Assembly: GCA_028700095.1 (NCBI GenBank)
Contig: JAQVTJ010000003.1
Span: forward strand, 1-43,566
Source of the DNA: Methanobacterium sp.
Lineage (GTDB): Archaea > Methanobacteriota > Methanobacteria > Methanobacteriales > Methanobacteriaceae
Length of the DNA: 43,566 nt
Reading direction: 5' to 3'
In this document: piece after piece, positions 9,382 through 18,976 of the stretch
Position numbering within the stretch: position 1 is the stretch's first letter
Layout: each line of letters starts with the position of its first letter
The notes under the pieces: generated by a model
What the model saw: only the letters and a program-made list of their open reading frames with translations
Told to the model about the DNA's origin: nothing
Database searches by the model: none
Made by a program: the position numbers and the translations under genes

Positions 9382-10680
9382 TTGGAAATCGTAAAAAATG
9401 TTGTTTGTCCGTTTTGCGGAATGCTATGCGATGATATCATCTGTAAAGTTGAAGGTGATGAAATAGTAGGTACATTAAACGCATGTAGGATAGGACACAG
9501 TAAATTTGTTCATGCTGAAGGTGCTGAAAGGTACAAAAAGCCACTTATTAGAAAGAACGGGGAATTAGTAGAAGTAACTATGGAAGAAGCTATAGATAAA
9601 GCTGCAACTGTACTTGCTGAATCAAAAAGACCTCTGATGTATGGTTGGAGCTGTACTGATTGTGATGCACAAGCAGTAGGTGTTGAACTAGCAGAAGAAG
9701 CAAAGGCTATTATAGACAACACAGCATCAGTATGTCATGGACCATCAGTACTTGCTCTTCAAGATGTAGGATATCCTATATGTACATTTGGAGAAGTTAA
9801 AAACAGAGCAGATGTTGTTGTTTATTGGGGATGCAACCCAATGCATGCACATCCTAGAAACCTATCAAGACTTGTATTTAGTAGAGGTTTCTTTAGAGAA
9901 AGAGGATTAGCAGACAGAACAGTCATAGTTGTTGACCCTAGAAAATCCGATTCATCTAAACTAGCAGATATACATCTACAATTAGATTATGATAAAGACT
10001 ATGAACTCTTAGATGCAATGAGGGCAGTTTTACTTGGTAATGAAATCTTATATGATGAAGTTGCAGGAATACCAAAAGAAACAATATACGAAGCAGTGGA
10101 TGTTCTTAAAAACGCCAAATTTGGAGTTCTATTCTTTGGAATGGGTATAACCCACAGCCGAGGAAAACATAGAAACATAGACACAGCCATATGTCTGGTT
10201 ACAGATCTCAATGACAGTGCAAAGTTCACTCTTATACCAATGAGGGGACATTACAATGTTACAGGATTTAACCAAGTATGCACATGGGAATCAGGATATC
10301 CTTTCTGTGTTGATTTTGCAACAGGAAGTGCAAGATACAACCCTGGTGAAACAGGTTCCAATGACCTTCTTCAAAATAAAGAAACTGATGGAATGATGGT
10401 AGTAGCCTCAGATCCTGGTGCTCATTTCCCACAAAAAGCACTAGAAAGAATGGCTGAAATACCTGTAATATCCATTGAACCACACAGAACACCAACCACA
10501 GAAATGGCAGATATAATAATACCTCCTGCAATAGTGGGAATGGAAGCAGAAGGTACTGCATATAGGATGGAAGGAGTTCCAATCAGAATGAGAAAAGTTG
10601 TAGATATTGGTTTGCTTTCTGATAAAGAAATCCTCGAAAGAATCCTTACAAGAGTAAAAGAGATAAATGCATCTAAATAA
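9382..10680 (+). CDS. fwdB: Formylmethanofuran dehydrogenase subunit B (W/Mo catalytic)
   Basis: 432 residues. Reduces CO2 to formate at a W-bisPGD centre. The N-terminal [4Fe-4S] ligands are CPFCGMLC, and the metal ligand is Cys118 in ASVCHGPSV, the position that is selenocysteine in some methanogens. Cysteine here fits the tungsten Fwd type. TTG start at 9382, 5-10 bases after GGAGGG. Last gene of the operon, followed by a hairpin and T run. No fwdE is present in this operon. Confidence 0.96.
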   Translation: MEIVKNVVCPFCGMLCDDIICKVEGDEIVGTLNACRIGHSKFVHAEGAERYKKPLIRKNGELVEVTMEEAIDKAATVLAESKRPLMYGWSCTDCDAQAVGVELAEEAKAIIDNTASVCHGPSVLALQDVGYPICTFGEVKNRADVVVYWGCNPMHAHPRNLSRLVFSRGFFRERGLADRTVIVVDPRKSDSSKLADIHLQLDYDKDYELLDAMRAVLLGNEILYDEVAGIPKETIYEAVDVLKNAKFGVLFFGMGITHSRGKHRNIDTAICLVTDLNDSAKFTLIPMRGHYNVTGFNQVCTWESGYPFCVDFATGSARYNPGETGSNDLLQNKETDGMMVVASDPGAHFPQKALERMAEIPVISIEPHRTPTTEMADIIIPPAIVGMEAEGTAYRMEGVPIRMRKVVDIGLLSDKEILERILTRVKEINASK

Positions 10681-10690
10681 AATTTAGATA

Positions 10691-10740
10691 AATAGGATAG
10701 TTTTAAATAAACTTTTCCTATTTTTTATCATTTTTTTTAT
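10691..10740 (+). terminator. Terminator of the fwd operon
   Basis: AATAGGA (10691-10697) pairs with TCCTATT (10716-10722), followed by TTTTTATCATTTTTTTT. The gap to the convergent tupC (10741-10975) shows no gene. Confidence 0.6.
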
Positions 10741-10975
10741 AAAAAAATTAAGCCAAAGATTTATTTTAAAATTTTGATTTTCTATATAATATTAAACATA
10801 TCAATTTTATTAATATATTATCTTAAAGAAAATCCATACTTATATATAATAAATTAATGTAAAACATTTTTTTTAGAAGTAAAAAGAAGGAATATTTTAA
10901 ATTATTATACATAGATTTTATAATAACTATTATAGATCATCTGCCAAATGATATACCCATTATAAAAATATTATT

Positions 10976-12040
10976 CTATTTAAAAACATTTACAGATGAT
11001 GCTTTAAACTGCAGCCAAATATTTGATTCTAAACTTATTTGAAGGTCAAAAAAAGTTTTTCTAGTTAAATATATGGTAAAAATTTCACCAACATCTACAT
11101 CAACTTTAATAAATGTTCCTATATCTAAAAAACCCTTTACATATCCATTTAAATTATTTAAACCTGTTATTATTGTTTTAGATCTAGAAATGGTAATATC
11201 TTCAGGTCTTATACTCATATAAACATTTCCTTCAATGGATGAGGTAGAGTAAACATTGATATCTTCAATTCTAATTAAAGTTAAATTATCTTCGATTTTT
11301 TGAGCATTACCTTTAATTATATTTTTTGTTCCAACAAATTCTGCTACAAAAATATTTTCAGGTTTTCTAAATATTTCTTCAGGTTTTCCAATTTGTTGTA
11401 TCCTATTATTAATAATTGCAATTTCATCACAAAGACATTGGCCTTGTATTAAATTATGGGTAGCCATAATTATGGTTGTTTTATTTTTTTTCCTAATTTC
11501 ATCTATCATATATTCTATTTTTTCTGTGGATAAGGGATCTAGATTAGCTGTAGGTTCATCAAGTATTAAAATTTCAGGTTCAATAATCAAAGCCCGAGCC
11601 AAAGCTATTCGCTGTGTTTCCCCTCCTGAAAGTGTAGATGCTTTCCTATGTTCATATCCTTCTAAACCTAACGATCTTAACAATTCTTTAATTTTAGGTT
11701 GTGTAGAATTTGTATCAATACCTCGGATTTTCAAACCATATTCTATATTTTCAAGTACTGTGCCTTTGAAAACAACAGGTTTTTGGAATACCATCCCAAT
11801 TTTTCTTCTATAATCTCTTATAATATTTTTTGATTTGGAAATTTCTATATTATTATAATAAATTTTTCCCTGTGAAGGCATTTCTATTTGGTCAACAATT
11901 CTTAATAAAGTTGTCTTCCCACACCCTGTAGGTCCAATTATACCTAAACTAGTTCCTTTTTTAATAATAAGATTTATATCTTCTAATATAAGCTTTCCAT
12001 CATATAGTTTGTTTATATTTTCGATTTTAAGCTCTGACAT
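10976..12040 (-). CDS. tupC: Tungstate ABC transporter ATP-binding protein with C-terminal TOBE-like domain
   Basis: 354 residues. Walker A GPTGCGKTT, signature LSGGETQRIALARAL, Walker B ILILDEPTANLDP, switch His in MATHN. After the ATPase (to about residue 235) comes a C-terminal region of about 110 residues with the VYMSIRPEDI segment typical of TOBE/Mop-type domains of molybdate importers. Known bacterial TupC proteins are shorter; in Methanosarcina ModC this kind of domain binds molybdate/tungstate and locks the importer (trans-inhibition). Start ATG at 12040 with GGAGAAA upstream; only 1 bp separates it from tupB. Confidence 0.9.
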   Translation of the reverse strand: MSELKIENINKLYDGKLILEDINLIIKKGTSLGIIGPTGCGKTTLLRIVDQIEMPSQGKIYYNNIEISKSKNIIRDYRRKIGMVFQKPVVFKGTVLENIEYGLKIRGIDTNSTQPKIKELLRSLGLEGYEHRKASTLSGGETQRIALARALIIEPEILILDEPTANLDPLSTEKIEYMIDEIRKKNKTTIIMATHNLIQGQCLCDEIAIINNRIQQIGKPEEIFRKPENIFVAEFVGTKNIIKGNAQKIEDNLTLIRIEDINVYSTSSIEGNVYMSIRPEDITISRSKTIITGLNNLNGYVKGFLDIGTFIKVDVDVGEIFTIYLTRKTFFDLQISLESNIWLQFKASSVNVFK

Positions 12041-12041
12041 T

Positions 12042-12728
12042 TTATTTCTCCTGGAAATGGTTTAATGCAAGGTTAATTAACAAAGATATGCCTAGTAAAA
12101 TAATTCCTAGAGCTATAGAAAGTTCTAAATTACCTTTAGCAGTTTCAAGAGACATTGTTGTGGTAATAACCCGGGTAAAACCTCGGATATTACCACCTAT
12201 CATTAAAGCTACTCCTACTTCAGAAATTGCTCTTCCAAATCCCAGTATAACAGCTGCGTAAAGTGCATATTTAGCTTCTTTCATTAGGGTGTGAATGGTT
12301 TGAAAGTCACTGGCACCTAAAGAAAGGGCTAAATCTTTTATTTCACTTTTTACACCATATAATCCGGTTATGGTAAATCCTGTAATTATAGGAAGTATCA
12401 ATATAGTTTGTCCTTGTATCATACCACCAGGTGTGAAAAGTAGTTGGAAATTACCAAGAGGACCTTCATTGGAGATAAGTAAAAATACAAGTAAACCCAC
12501 CAATACTGTGGGTAAACTGTAGAGTGTTTGTATAAGATTTACAAGGCTTCTTTTTCCAGTGAAATTTTTAAAGTAAATTAAACCTCCAATGGGAATTGCA
12601 ATTAAAACACCAATCAGGGTTGATGTAAATGTAATTTCCAAAGTTCTTAAGGTTATACTCATTACTTCAGGATCACATTTAACTATGAGCTCAATAGCTT
12701 GGATTAGCCCATTTAAAATTTCATTCAC
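12042..12728 (-). CDS. tupB: Tungstate ABC transporter permease
   Basis: 228-residue integral membrane protein with about five hydrophobic segments and the EAA loop LALSLGASDFQ...ILGFGRAISEVG that docks on the ATPase. GTG start at 12728 with GGTGAT upstream; an ATG four bases later is out of frame. Sequence pattern and gene order match TupB rather than ModB. Confidence 0.9.
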   Translation of the reverse strand: MNEILNGLIQAIELIVKCDPEVMSITLRTLEITFTSTLIGVLIAIPIGGLIYFKNFTGKRSLVNLIQTLYSLPTVLVGLLVFLLISNEGPLGNFQLLFTPGGMIQGQTILILPIITGFTITGLYGVKSEIKDLALSLGASDFQTIHTLMKEAKYALYAAVILGFGRAISEVGVALMIGGNIRGFTRVITTTMSLETAKGNLELSIALGIILLGISLLINLALNHFQEK

Positions 12729-12778
12729 TAAATCACCACTGAATGGTTATATTTTATGTAGGGTCTTTAATAAGGAAT

Positions 12779-13669
12779 CTATTTATTAGGTTCTGGCTTT
12801 CCAGATAATGGAATGAATAGTTGTTGACCATATTTATCTTTACCATAATTTTCAACTATGCCCTGACCTTCAGATGAAAGTATAAAATCCACCCATTTCA
12901 TTCCTGCATCTTTATTCACTTTTGGAAATTTCTGAGGATTTTCAGGTATTAATGAATAAATATTTAGTAATTCTTTGCCTTGTGTAACAAATGGAACTAA
13001 TTTTATTTTACCTTCAAAAGCAAGGAATGTTCCGGAATCTGATAGGCTGTATGCTGATTTTTGATCAGCTATAGTTAAAGTATCACCCATTCCTTTCCCT
13101 GATTCAAGGTACCATGTTTGATTTCTTATTATGGTATTGTAATCAGCACCTGTTGCATTCCATAGTGTGATTTCACGTATATTTGTTCCTGAGTTATCTC
13201 CTCGGGAGGTAAATTTTACTTTATTAGGATTTGCTGAGCCTTTTATATGTATATTTTTAAATGCGGTTGTTGCATTGGTTCCATTTATTTTAGCAGGATC
13301 ATTTACAGGTCCCACTATATAAAAATAATTATAAGCAAATGGATATCTTTGAGTTCCATAACCCTCTGTAACAAATTGTTCTTCCTGTTTTTTTGAATGA
13401 ACCATTACTAGATCTACATCTCCTTTTTTCCCATATTCTAGAGCTTGACCAGTTCCTGTTGCTATAAATTGAACATCAATATTAGGATATTTCTTCTCAA
13501 ATACTGTTTCAAGTTCTTCTAACAAACCAGTATCCTCTAAACTGGTGGTTGTTGCAATTTTCAATGTTTGTTTTCCACTATTTCCTCCAGTAAATGTATA
13601 GGCACCTATAGCTATAATTCCAATAATTAAAACTAGTAATATGGATATTATCTTCCAATTTTTTTTCAT
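12779..13669 (-). CDS. tupA: Tungstate-binding protein
   Basis: 296 residues from the ATG at 13669, which has GGAGGAAA just upstream; a longer in-frame start at 13744 lacks one. N-terminal Lys-rich stretch and hydrophobic membrane anchor (about residues 5-22), then the anion-binding motifs of the TupA family: ATTTSLEDTGLL, ATGTGQALEYG and SRGDNSGTN. These separate TupA from ModA/WtpA. Catches tungstate outside the cell and delivers it to TupB. First gene of tupABC. Confidence 0.92.
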   Translation of the reverse strand: MKKNWKIISILLVLIIGIIAIGAYTFTGGNSGKQTLKIATTTSLEDTGLLEELETVFEKKYPNIDVQFIATGTGQALEYGKKGDVDLVMVHSKKQEEQFVTEGYGTQRYPFAYNYFYIVGPVNDPAKINGTNATTAFKNIHIKGSANPNKVKFTSRGDNSGTNIREITLWNATGADYNTIIRNQTWYLESGKGMGDTLTIADQKSAYSLSDSGTFLAFEGKIKLVPFVTQGKELLNIYSLIPENPQKFPKVNKDAGMKWVDFILSSEGQGIVENYGKDKYGQQLFIPLSGKPEPNK

Positions 13670-13714
13670 ATATTTCCTCCCAAATTTTATTATGGTTATG
13701 AAAAATGCATATAG

Positions 13715-13740
13715 TTGTGATATGTAAAATATATTTAAAT
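13715..13740 (-). promoter_or_regulatory. tupA proximal promoter with ATATCACAA motif
   Basis: On the minus strand TTTAAATATATTTT (TATA-like) is followed at once by ACATATCACAA (13715-13725), shared with the fwd leader and the mobB-fdhA gap. In this position a bound protein would block the transcription start. The 430-bp gap 13745-14176 otherwise holds only the 19-bp element at 14071. Confidence 0.4.
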
Positions 13741-14070
13741 TCAATTATTTAGAGGGATAAATTATTATTATCATATAAATAATTTTTGAAGTGTATTTAC
13801 AAACTATTAATGTTTAAGAGAATAATATTATTCCATTATATTCCTTATTTTACCATTTAAGCTTTGGATATTGTTTACTTTAACATTTTTAGATATTATA
13901 ACTAACAATTATTAACTTTTTTATTTTTATAATTATTTTTTTAGGGCTTAAGCTACCAATTGTTATGTATAATTCATTGTCTAGGTGGTTTTATTTTTGT
14001 TGGATTTTTCCTGTTTTTGATATTAACTGAAATGGAATTATTCTTTAAACTTATCTTATCATAGATATAC

Positions 14071-14089
14071 ATATATAAACATATCGATT
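14071..14089 (-). promoter_or_regulatory. Shared 19-bp promoter element, copy 1
   Basis: AATCGATATGTTTATATAT on the minus strand, identical over 19 bp to 16751-16769. The 3' part is a TATA box (TTTATATA); the 5' part AATCGATATG would be a conserved upstream element. It lies between tupA and the small gene at 14177, facing tupA about 400 bp upstream, so a long-leader promoter is possible. Confidence 0.45.
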
Positions 14090-14176
14090 GTAAAAGAATG
14101 TAAAGATATAAAAAAAAGGGGATATGGTAATTGTATGAATTTAATAAAATTTTATAAAAAGAAAAAAAGGAATTAA

Positions 14177-14452
14177 TTAATCATCTTTTGCTTCGATTAC
14201 ACAGCAACAGTCTTTACATTCATGTTCTACTTCAACAATGAACTCTTTCAATTTTTCAATATCAATACAGCTTAAACCTTTTATCATATCACTTTCAATA
14301 TCAATCTGAAGAACTCCTTCATTATTAGTAACTACTTCTCCAGGTATATAACAACGTCCCAATGAAAGTCTTACAATATCTCCGGGTTTAACTACATTTT
14401 CTATGTATTCACAAATCTCTGTGCATGTAGCACTTTTCTTTTCAGTCTTCAT
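14177..14452 (-). CDS. Small conserved protein, possibly DUF2097 family
   Basis: 91 residues from the ATG at 14452, chosen because AGGTGAT lies 4 bases upstream. The body reads PGDIVRLSLGRCYIPGEVV, a small beta-barrel-like pattern reminiscent of the methanogen DUF2097 family, and the C-terminus carries CKDCCC. The Cys cluster and the position between tup and modE suggest a metal-linked role, but no function is known to me. The family name is from memory and should be treated as tentative. Confidence 0.6.
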   Translation of the reverse strand: MKTEKKSATCTEICEYIENVVKPGDIVRLSLGRCYIPGEVVTNNEGVLQIDIESDMIKGLSCIDIEKLKEFIVEVEHECKDCCCVIEAKDD

Positions 14453-14540
14453 TAACATCACCTTTATATTAATATTTACTACATTATACAAAAATATTAT
14501 TATAATATTTTCATTTTTTTATATATATGATAAAATATTA

Positions 14541-15233
14541 TTAGATTTTAATTATTAATATTGCTGCCGCTTTAAAACCTATAAATACATTTTTTCCTAA
14601 AGCTAAATTAAGTTGTTCCATTGAATGCTCTGTTACATCTGCAAATAAATTATATTCACCTAAATTTATATTTAACCTTATTAGATGATTTTTAAATTCC
14701 ATACTTGTTATCTTTCCCTCAAAAATATTTCTTACACTTGATTTTTGAGGTTCTAACATTACAAATATATCCTCAGGACTTATTAAAACTAAAACTTTGT
14801 CACCTATATTGAAATTACCTCTAAGGGGTAAAATTACTTTTTTATGGTTTAAATTTATGTATATGATTTTATTTTCTTGATCAATATCAGTAATATGTGT
14901 TTCAATTTCATTGACATCATCATGCATTTTTAAAATACTTTCAACTTTTCTATATTCCTTTAAAATTGATTTACCATAATTTGTAAGTTTACTTTCTCCT
15001 CCTCCGCCCTTTCCTCCTCTAGAAGTAGAGACAATACTTTTATTAATTTCTTTTTCAAGTTCTTCAATATATTTAAGTGCACTTCTATAGGGAATATTTT
15101 CCTTTTTGGAGGCTTCCATTATTGAACCACATTCATCAATGTTTTCTAATAGCTTAAACTTCTTATTATTCAATAATATTATTTTATCATCTAACTTTAA
15201 CCTATACTGCGGTCCATCCTTTTTTCTATCCAT
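14541..15233 (-). CDS. modE: ModE-family molybdate/tungstate-responsive regulator
   Basis: 230 residues. N-terminal winged helix (about 10-105) with the ModE-type pattern KLLENIDECGSIMEASK, YRSALKYIEELE and a Gly-rich wing RGGKGGGGESKLT. C-terminal half has one clear Mop/TOBE unit (SSVRNIFEGKITSMEF to FIGFKAAAI) and a diverged one before it, so a di-Mop sensor is likely. ATG at 15233 preceded by AGGAGGT. In bacteria ModE with bound oxyanion represses Mo uptake genes; here the neighbours tup, fwd, fdhA and mobB are natural targets (inference). Confidence 0.85.
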   Translation of the reverse strand: MDRKKDGPQYRLKLDDKIILLNNKKFKLLENIDECGSIMEASKKENIPYRSALKYIEELEKEINKSIVSTSRGGKGGGGESKLTNYGKSILKEYRKVESILKMHDDVNEIETHITDIDQENKIIYINLNHKKVILPLRGNFNIGDKVLVLISPEDIFVMLEPQKSSVRNIFEGKITSMEFKNHLIRLNINLGEYNLFADVTEHSMEQLNLALGKNVFIGFKAAAILIIKI

Positions 15234-15480
15234 ATTCAGACCTCCTGAATTATTCCTTATATCATTTTATATATTTAATCTAACTAATATTACATCTTTT
15301 TAAATCTAATTTTTTTTTATATATTCCTGTTTATATTATGTTTAACCATTAAAACATAGTAAATAATAGAAAAAAATGGATAGTTAAATTATTATGGATG
15401 TAGTATAAGAATTTCTTTATTAATGGATAAAAATCCAAGTGCCCTAATTAAAAATAAAAAAGAAATTTAATGAAAGTGAA

Positions 15481-16478
15481 TTATTTTTCTAATGTTAAAC
15501 TGGACAAACGTTCTTGCCATGATTTAGATCGTATATTTTCCAAGTTCATCTTTGTTCTTTTTATTTGAATACCTTTTTGTGGGCATACATTGGCACAAGC
15601 ACCGCAAAGGATACAGAATCTTGGATCAATAGTTGAATGGCTGTCTATAATAGTTACAGCATTACATGGACATACATCCTTACATGCATGACAAGAATCA
15701 CCTTCACATGTCATATCTTCGTTAAAAGTTATTTCACCTTCAAATGGTTTGGTAATGGTTGCAGCATCTACTGGACAAATTTCTTGGCACCATCCACAGT
15801 TTACACATGAATCTGGATCTAAAACTGTAATACCATGGGTTTTAAAGTCTTCTGGGTTAAGCTTATAGTCTTGATATGCACATGAACTACATACTGCTTT
15901 TATTGCATCTGTAGGACATGCGTGTTTACATACTAAACAGTAAACACATTTATCCTCATAATAACAGTTTCATAGGTTTCAAGTCCTGTTTGTTTTACTT
16001 TTATAGCATCTCCAGGACATAACTCCTCACATATCTTGCAATTAATGCATTTTTCTTGATTAACATCTATTTCTCCAACAACCAAATTTTCCCTTTTGGG
16101 TAATGTTCTTGTAACATTAATTGCATCTTGTGGACAGGCCCTTTCACAAGCTTTACAGTATACACATACATCTGTATCTATTTCTGCATCTTTAGCCCAT
16201 TTTGGATATTCTTCTATTTCTTTAATATTTTTATCATTAATCTCAAATTGAAGAGCATCAAATGGACAGGCACTTGCACAAAGCCCGCATAAACAACAAC
16301 TATTTTTATTAATATTTATGTAATCCATATCCACTAGTCCTCTTGCTATTGGAAGAATAGGTCCATTTTTAATGGATTTTGTAGGACATATACTTGTACA
16401 TATTCCACAACCAACACATTTATCATTAATATGGGTTAAAAAACGAGTTTCTTCCCCATCTCTCCTTATTGAAGTCAT
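15481..16478 (-). pseudogene. FwdF-like polyferredoxin, one frameshift
   Basis: About 332 residues with eight [4Fe-4S] motifs once the frames are joined (CVGCGICTSICP first, CILCGACANVCP last; motif 7, CEGDSCHACKDVCP, has two extra residues). The upstream frame runs 16478 to about 15960 and then enters a false tail MRINVFTV. Adding one base near 15957-15962 restores EDKCVYCLVCKHACP and continues to the stop at 15481. Paralogue of fwdF. It sits 31 bp after the small ferredoxin gene and probably shares its transcript. Inactivation or a read error are both possible. Confidence 0.82.
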
Positions 16479-16509
16479 TATATCTCCTCTATGTTTATAT
16501 TAATATTAT

Positions 16510-16701
16510 TTATACCTTAGATATTGCTTGGTTGGGACAGTTCTGGATACATAAATCACAATCATCACAATTTTCCACTACAAGAAGAACATCCCCTTCT
16601 TTTTCAATAAGAGCACCTTGTTCACATAATTTAATACAAAGTCCTTCTCCAGGGCAATTTTCTATTTTACCACATTTTTCTGTATCAATAGTTACTGGCA
16701 A
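16510..16701 (-). CDS. Small ferredoxin-like protein
   Basis: 63 residues from a TTG start at 16701, chosen because AGGTGA lies five bases upstream and would overlap the GTG at 16710. Two Fe-S motifs: the unusual CGKIENCPGEGLCIKLC and the normal CDDCDLCIQNCP. Likely electron partner of the following polyferredoxin. The oxidoreductase they serve is not in the window. A 19-bp promoter element shared with the tup region lies 50 bp upstream. Confidence 0.75.
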   Translation of the reverse strand: MPVTIDTEKCGKIENCPGEGLCIKLCEQGALIEKEGDVLLVVENCDDCDLCIQNCPNQAISKV

Positions 16702-16750
16702 TAATCTCACCTCTAAACTTTATAATTATAATACCAATTCAACGACAAGT

Positions 16751-16769
16751 ATATATAAACATATCGATT
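16751..16769 (-). promoter_or_regulatory. Shared 19-bp promoter element, copy 2
   Basis: Second copy of AATCGATATGTTTATATAT, about 50 bp upstream of the ferredoxin start, so its TATA part is well placed to drive that gene. The gap 16770-17081 beyond it is AT-rich with no gene or clear structure. Confidence 0.5.
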
Positions 16770-17081
16770 TGCTTAGACAAAAATTCTAAAACTTAAAGAT
16801 TATATTAATTTCTAAAAAAATTTTTTAAAACATAAAAATTATGGAAAATAACCACTAAAATAGAAAAAAACAGCTTATAACATGCTAAATTAATATTATT
16901 AATGAATAAAATTTAAATGAAATAATACTTCCTTAAAAAAAAATAAAGTAGATTATTAAAAATATTATCATATTAAATAAAACCGATAATCAAAATATAC
17001 CTTATCGACTATATTTTGTAAATACAATTTCTAGATACTAAAAAATAAATGGGATTTTTTTACAATATATAAATTAGATTA

Positions 17082-18776
17082 TTAAAATTCTTCCATATCA
17101 GAAACTTTCATCAAGGTTTCAACAGCTTTAGGTTCTACATCCATTCCATGTTCTTTTAATGCGGAAATAGGATTTAAACCTCCCGGTGCAACAATTCCAA
17201 CATGATATCTTTCAACTTTTGCATTATATACTAATTCACTTGGTTTTCCAATTTTTAAAACAGAAAAACCAGCATCTTGAACCTCTTCAAGTATATCCAC
17301 AGCTAATGGTCTTGCTATATAAGGAACCTCCCGTAAACTTGCAAGCACCCTACCTGCACCATTTATAGCCTCTGAAACAGAAGTCATACTCTTTGCAATA
17401 TAAATTTCATGAGGATCTAATGAAGATCCACTGTACGCTGTAAGTTCTATAAACCTAGGTTTTTTATCATCTGTTTCAAGTATACCTCCATATTGTGGAG
17501 TGGTTGATACACCATTTTTTACTAATATACCATCTAAAGTAAGACTACATACAGTTGCTATTCCAATTTGACCTGATTCTTTTTTAGGAATTGTTGTGAA
17601 ATATTTACTTGTACAATATTGCGGGCCTTTATTCATAACCTCTTCAAAAATATCTAATGCATCATCAAGTTCTTCACTTTTAACATAAGATAAATTAGTT
17701 ATAACATTTCCTTGATGTGTTTCAAGGTCAAAATTTACTTTATATATTAAATTCCAAGCTTTAGAAAGTAGAAACTCTACTTTTCCATGAATTTCAGGAC
17801 CTGTTTTCTTTAAAATAGATTTAGGTTTAACTAAACTTTGCATTTCACTAAATTCTATAGTATTTTCTGCAAGTTTAATATTAACATCAAAACTTGCTTC
17901 CTTTGCTGCACAAAGTGGTGTTATTCCACCAATAACAGATATTCCTATCATATTATCATCAACAGGTATTCCTAATACAGATTCTCCTTCTTCCCCAATT
18001 TTGAGTAATCCAGTTATTCCTAATTTCTGGAGATTTTCAAAAATTTTTACAGCACTTTTCCTTGCGCTTTTTGGTATAATCCTAAAATTAGCAGGTATAT
18101 TACCATTTCCATTATCAATTACCTCTAAAACTGAAGTCATATTTTTATCTGTAAATGCTTCAAGCGGAGTCATAGAAGTTTTCTTATAAGAAATAAGTTC
18201 AGTAAATCTAGTAGGGATAAAATCCTCTACCTTAACTATTCCACCATATTTAGGAATAACAGGAATGCCCTGGCCTAGAAGCATACCATCAATTGTTGTT
18301 CCACAGATAGTTTCAAATTTTATTTCACTACCTTCTTTTGGAATTTCTGGAAAATTCACATAATGACTTACTGCTATTCCTTTTTTAAATACAGATTTCA
18401 GAATATCCATCACATTTTTTTCATATTTAAATGAGGAAGTGTTTACAATAACCTTTCCAGTTCCATTTGAAGGATTTAATGTGGTTTGATATATCATATC
18501 TTCAAATTTAGAGAAAATAAAATCAACTTGATCATAAATCAATCCCTTTTCAAGTTCTTTAATGCCTTTATCAGTTATTTGTCGTCCAGCATATCCTATA
18601 CGTTCTGTAAAACCTTTTTCATCAAGGATACGCATATGATATCTTACTGCTCTCTCTCCAAGGTCATAGCCTTTTTTTTTCAGTTCATCTGCAATTGTCT
18701 TAGCTCCGAGAACTTCTTCTCGATCAAAGAGAATACGCAGAATTTCCATCATTTTACGATCAGTTTCTTGTGGCAT
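17082..18776 (-). CDS. nrpR: Nitrogen regulatory repressor NrpR
   Basis: 564 residues: N-terminal winged helix (1-80) plus two tandem NrpR regulatory domains, each closing with a matching GGxxPxxAxKE segment (GGITPLCAAKEA and GGLNPISALKEH). The two-domain single-chain form is that of Methanococcus NrpR. Known to repress nitrogen genes by binding GGAA-N6-TTCC and to release it on binding 2-oxoglutarate. ATG at 18776 with TGGTGA 5 bases upstream; TATA box TTTATATAAA at 18801-18816. Upstream of it lies glnA, its classic target. Confidence 0.95.
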   Translation of the reverse strand: MPQETDRKMMEILRILFDREEVLGAKTIADELKKKGYDLGERAVRYHMRILDEKGFTERIGYAGRQITDKGIKELEKGLIYDQVDFIFSKFEDMIYQTTLNPSNGTGKVIVNTSSFKYEKNVMDILKSVFKKGIAVSHYVNFPEIPKEGSEIKFETICGTTIDGMLLGQGIPVIPKYGGIVKVEDFIPTRFTELISYKKTSMTPLEAFTDKNMTSVLEVIDNGNGNIPANFRIIPKSARKSAVKIFENLQKLGITGLLKIGEEGESVLGIPVDDNMIGISVIGGITPLCAAKEASFDVNIKLAENTIEFSEMQSLVKPKSILKKTGPEIHGKVEFLLSKAWNLIYKVNFDLETHQGNVITNLSYVKSEELDDALDIFEEVMNKGPQYCTSKYFTTIPKKESGQIGIATVCSLTLDGILVKNGVSTTPQYGGILETDDKKPRFIELTAYSGSSLDPHEIYIAKSMTSVSEAINGAGRVLASLREVPYIARPLAVDILEEVQDAGFSVLKIGKPSELVYNAKVERYHVGIVAPGGLNPISALKEHGMDVEPKAVETLMKVSDMEEF

Positions 18777-18976
18777 TCATTCACCAGATAAAAGTTTACT
18801 ATAAAATTTATATAAATCTCTTTTATGATAAATAGAGTTATTAAATAACTGCTTAAATATTAGATATTTCCTTTAATTAATACATATATAATAAATTTTT
18901 TTTTTTAGAAATTAAACTTTTATTTTTACTCTATATTTTATAAAAAATATAAAAAAAAAGAAGGGATTTTGGATAT

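Noticed and set aside
9733..9738. Selenocysteine in FwdB or FdhA
   Set aside because: Both metal-ligand positions are TGT/TGC cysteine codons, not TGA.
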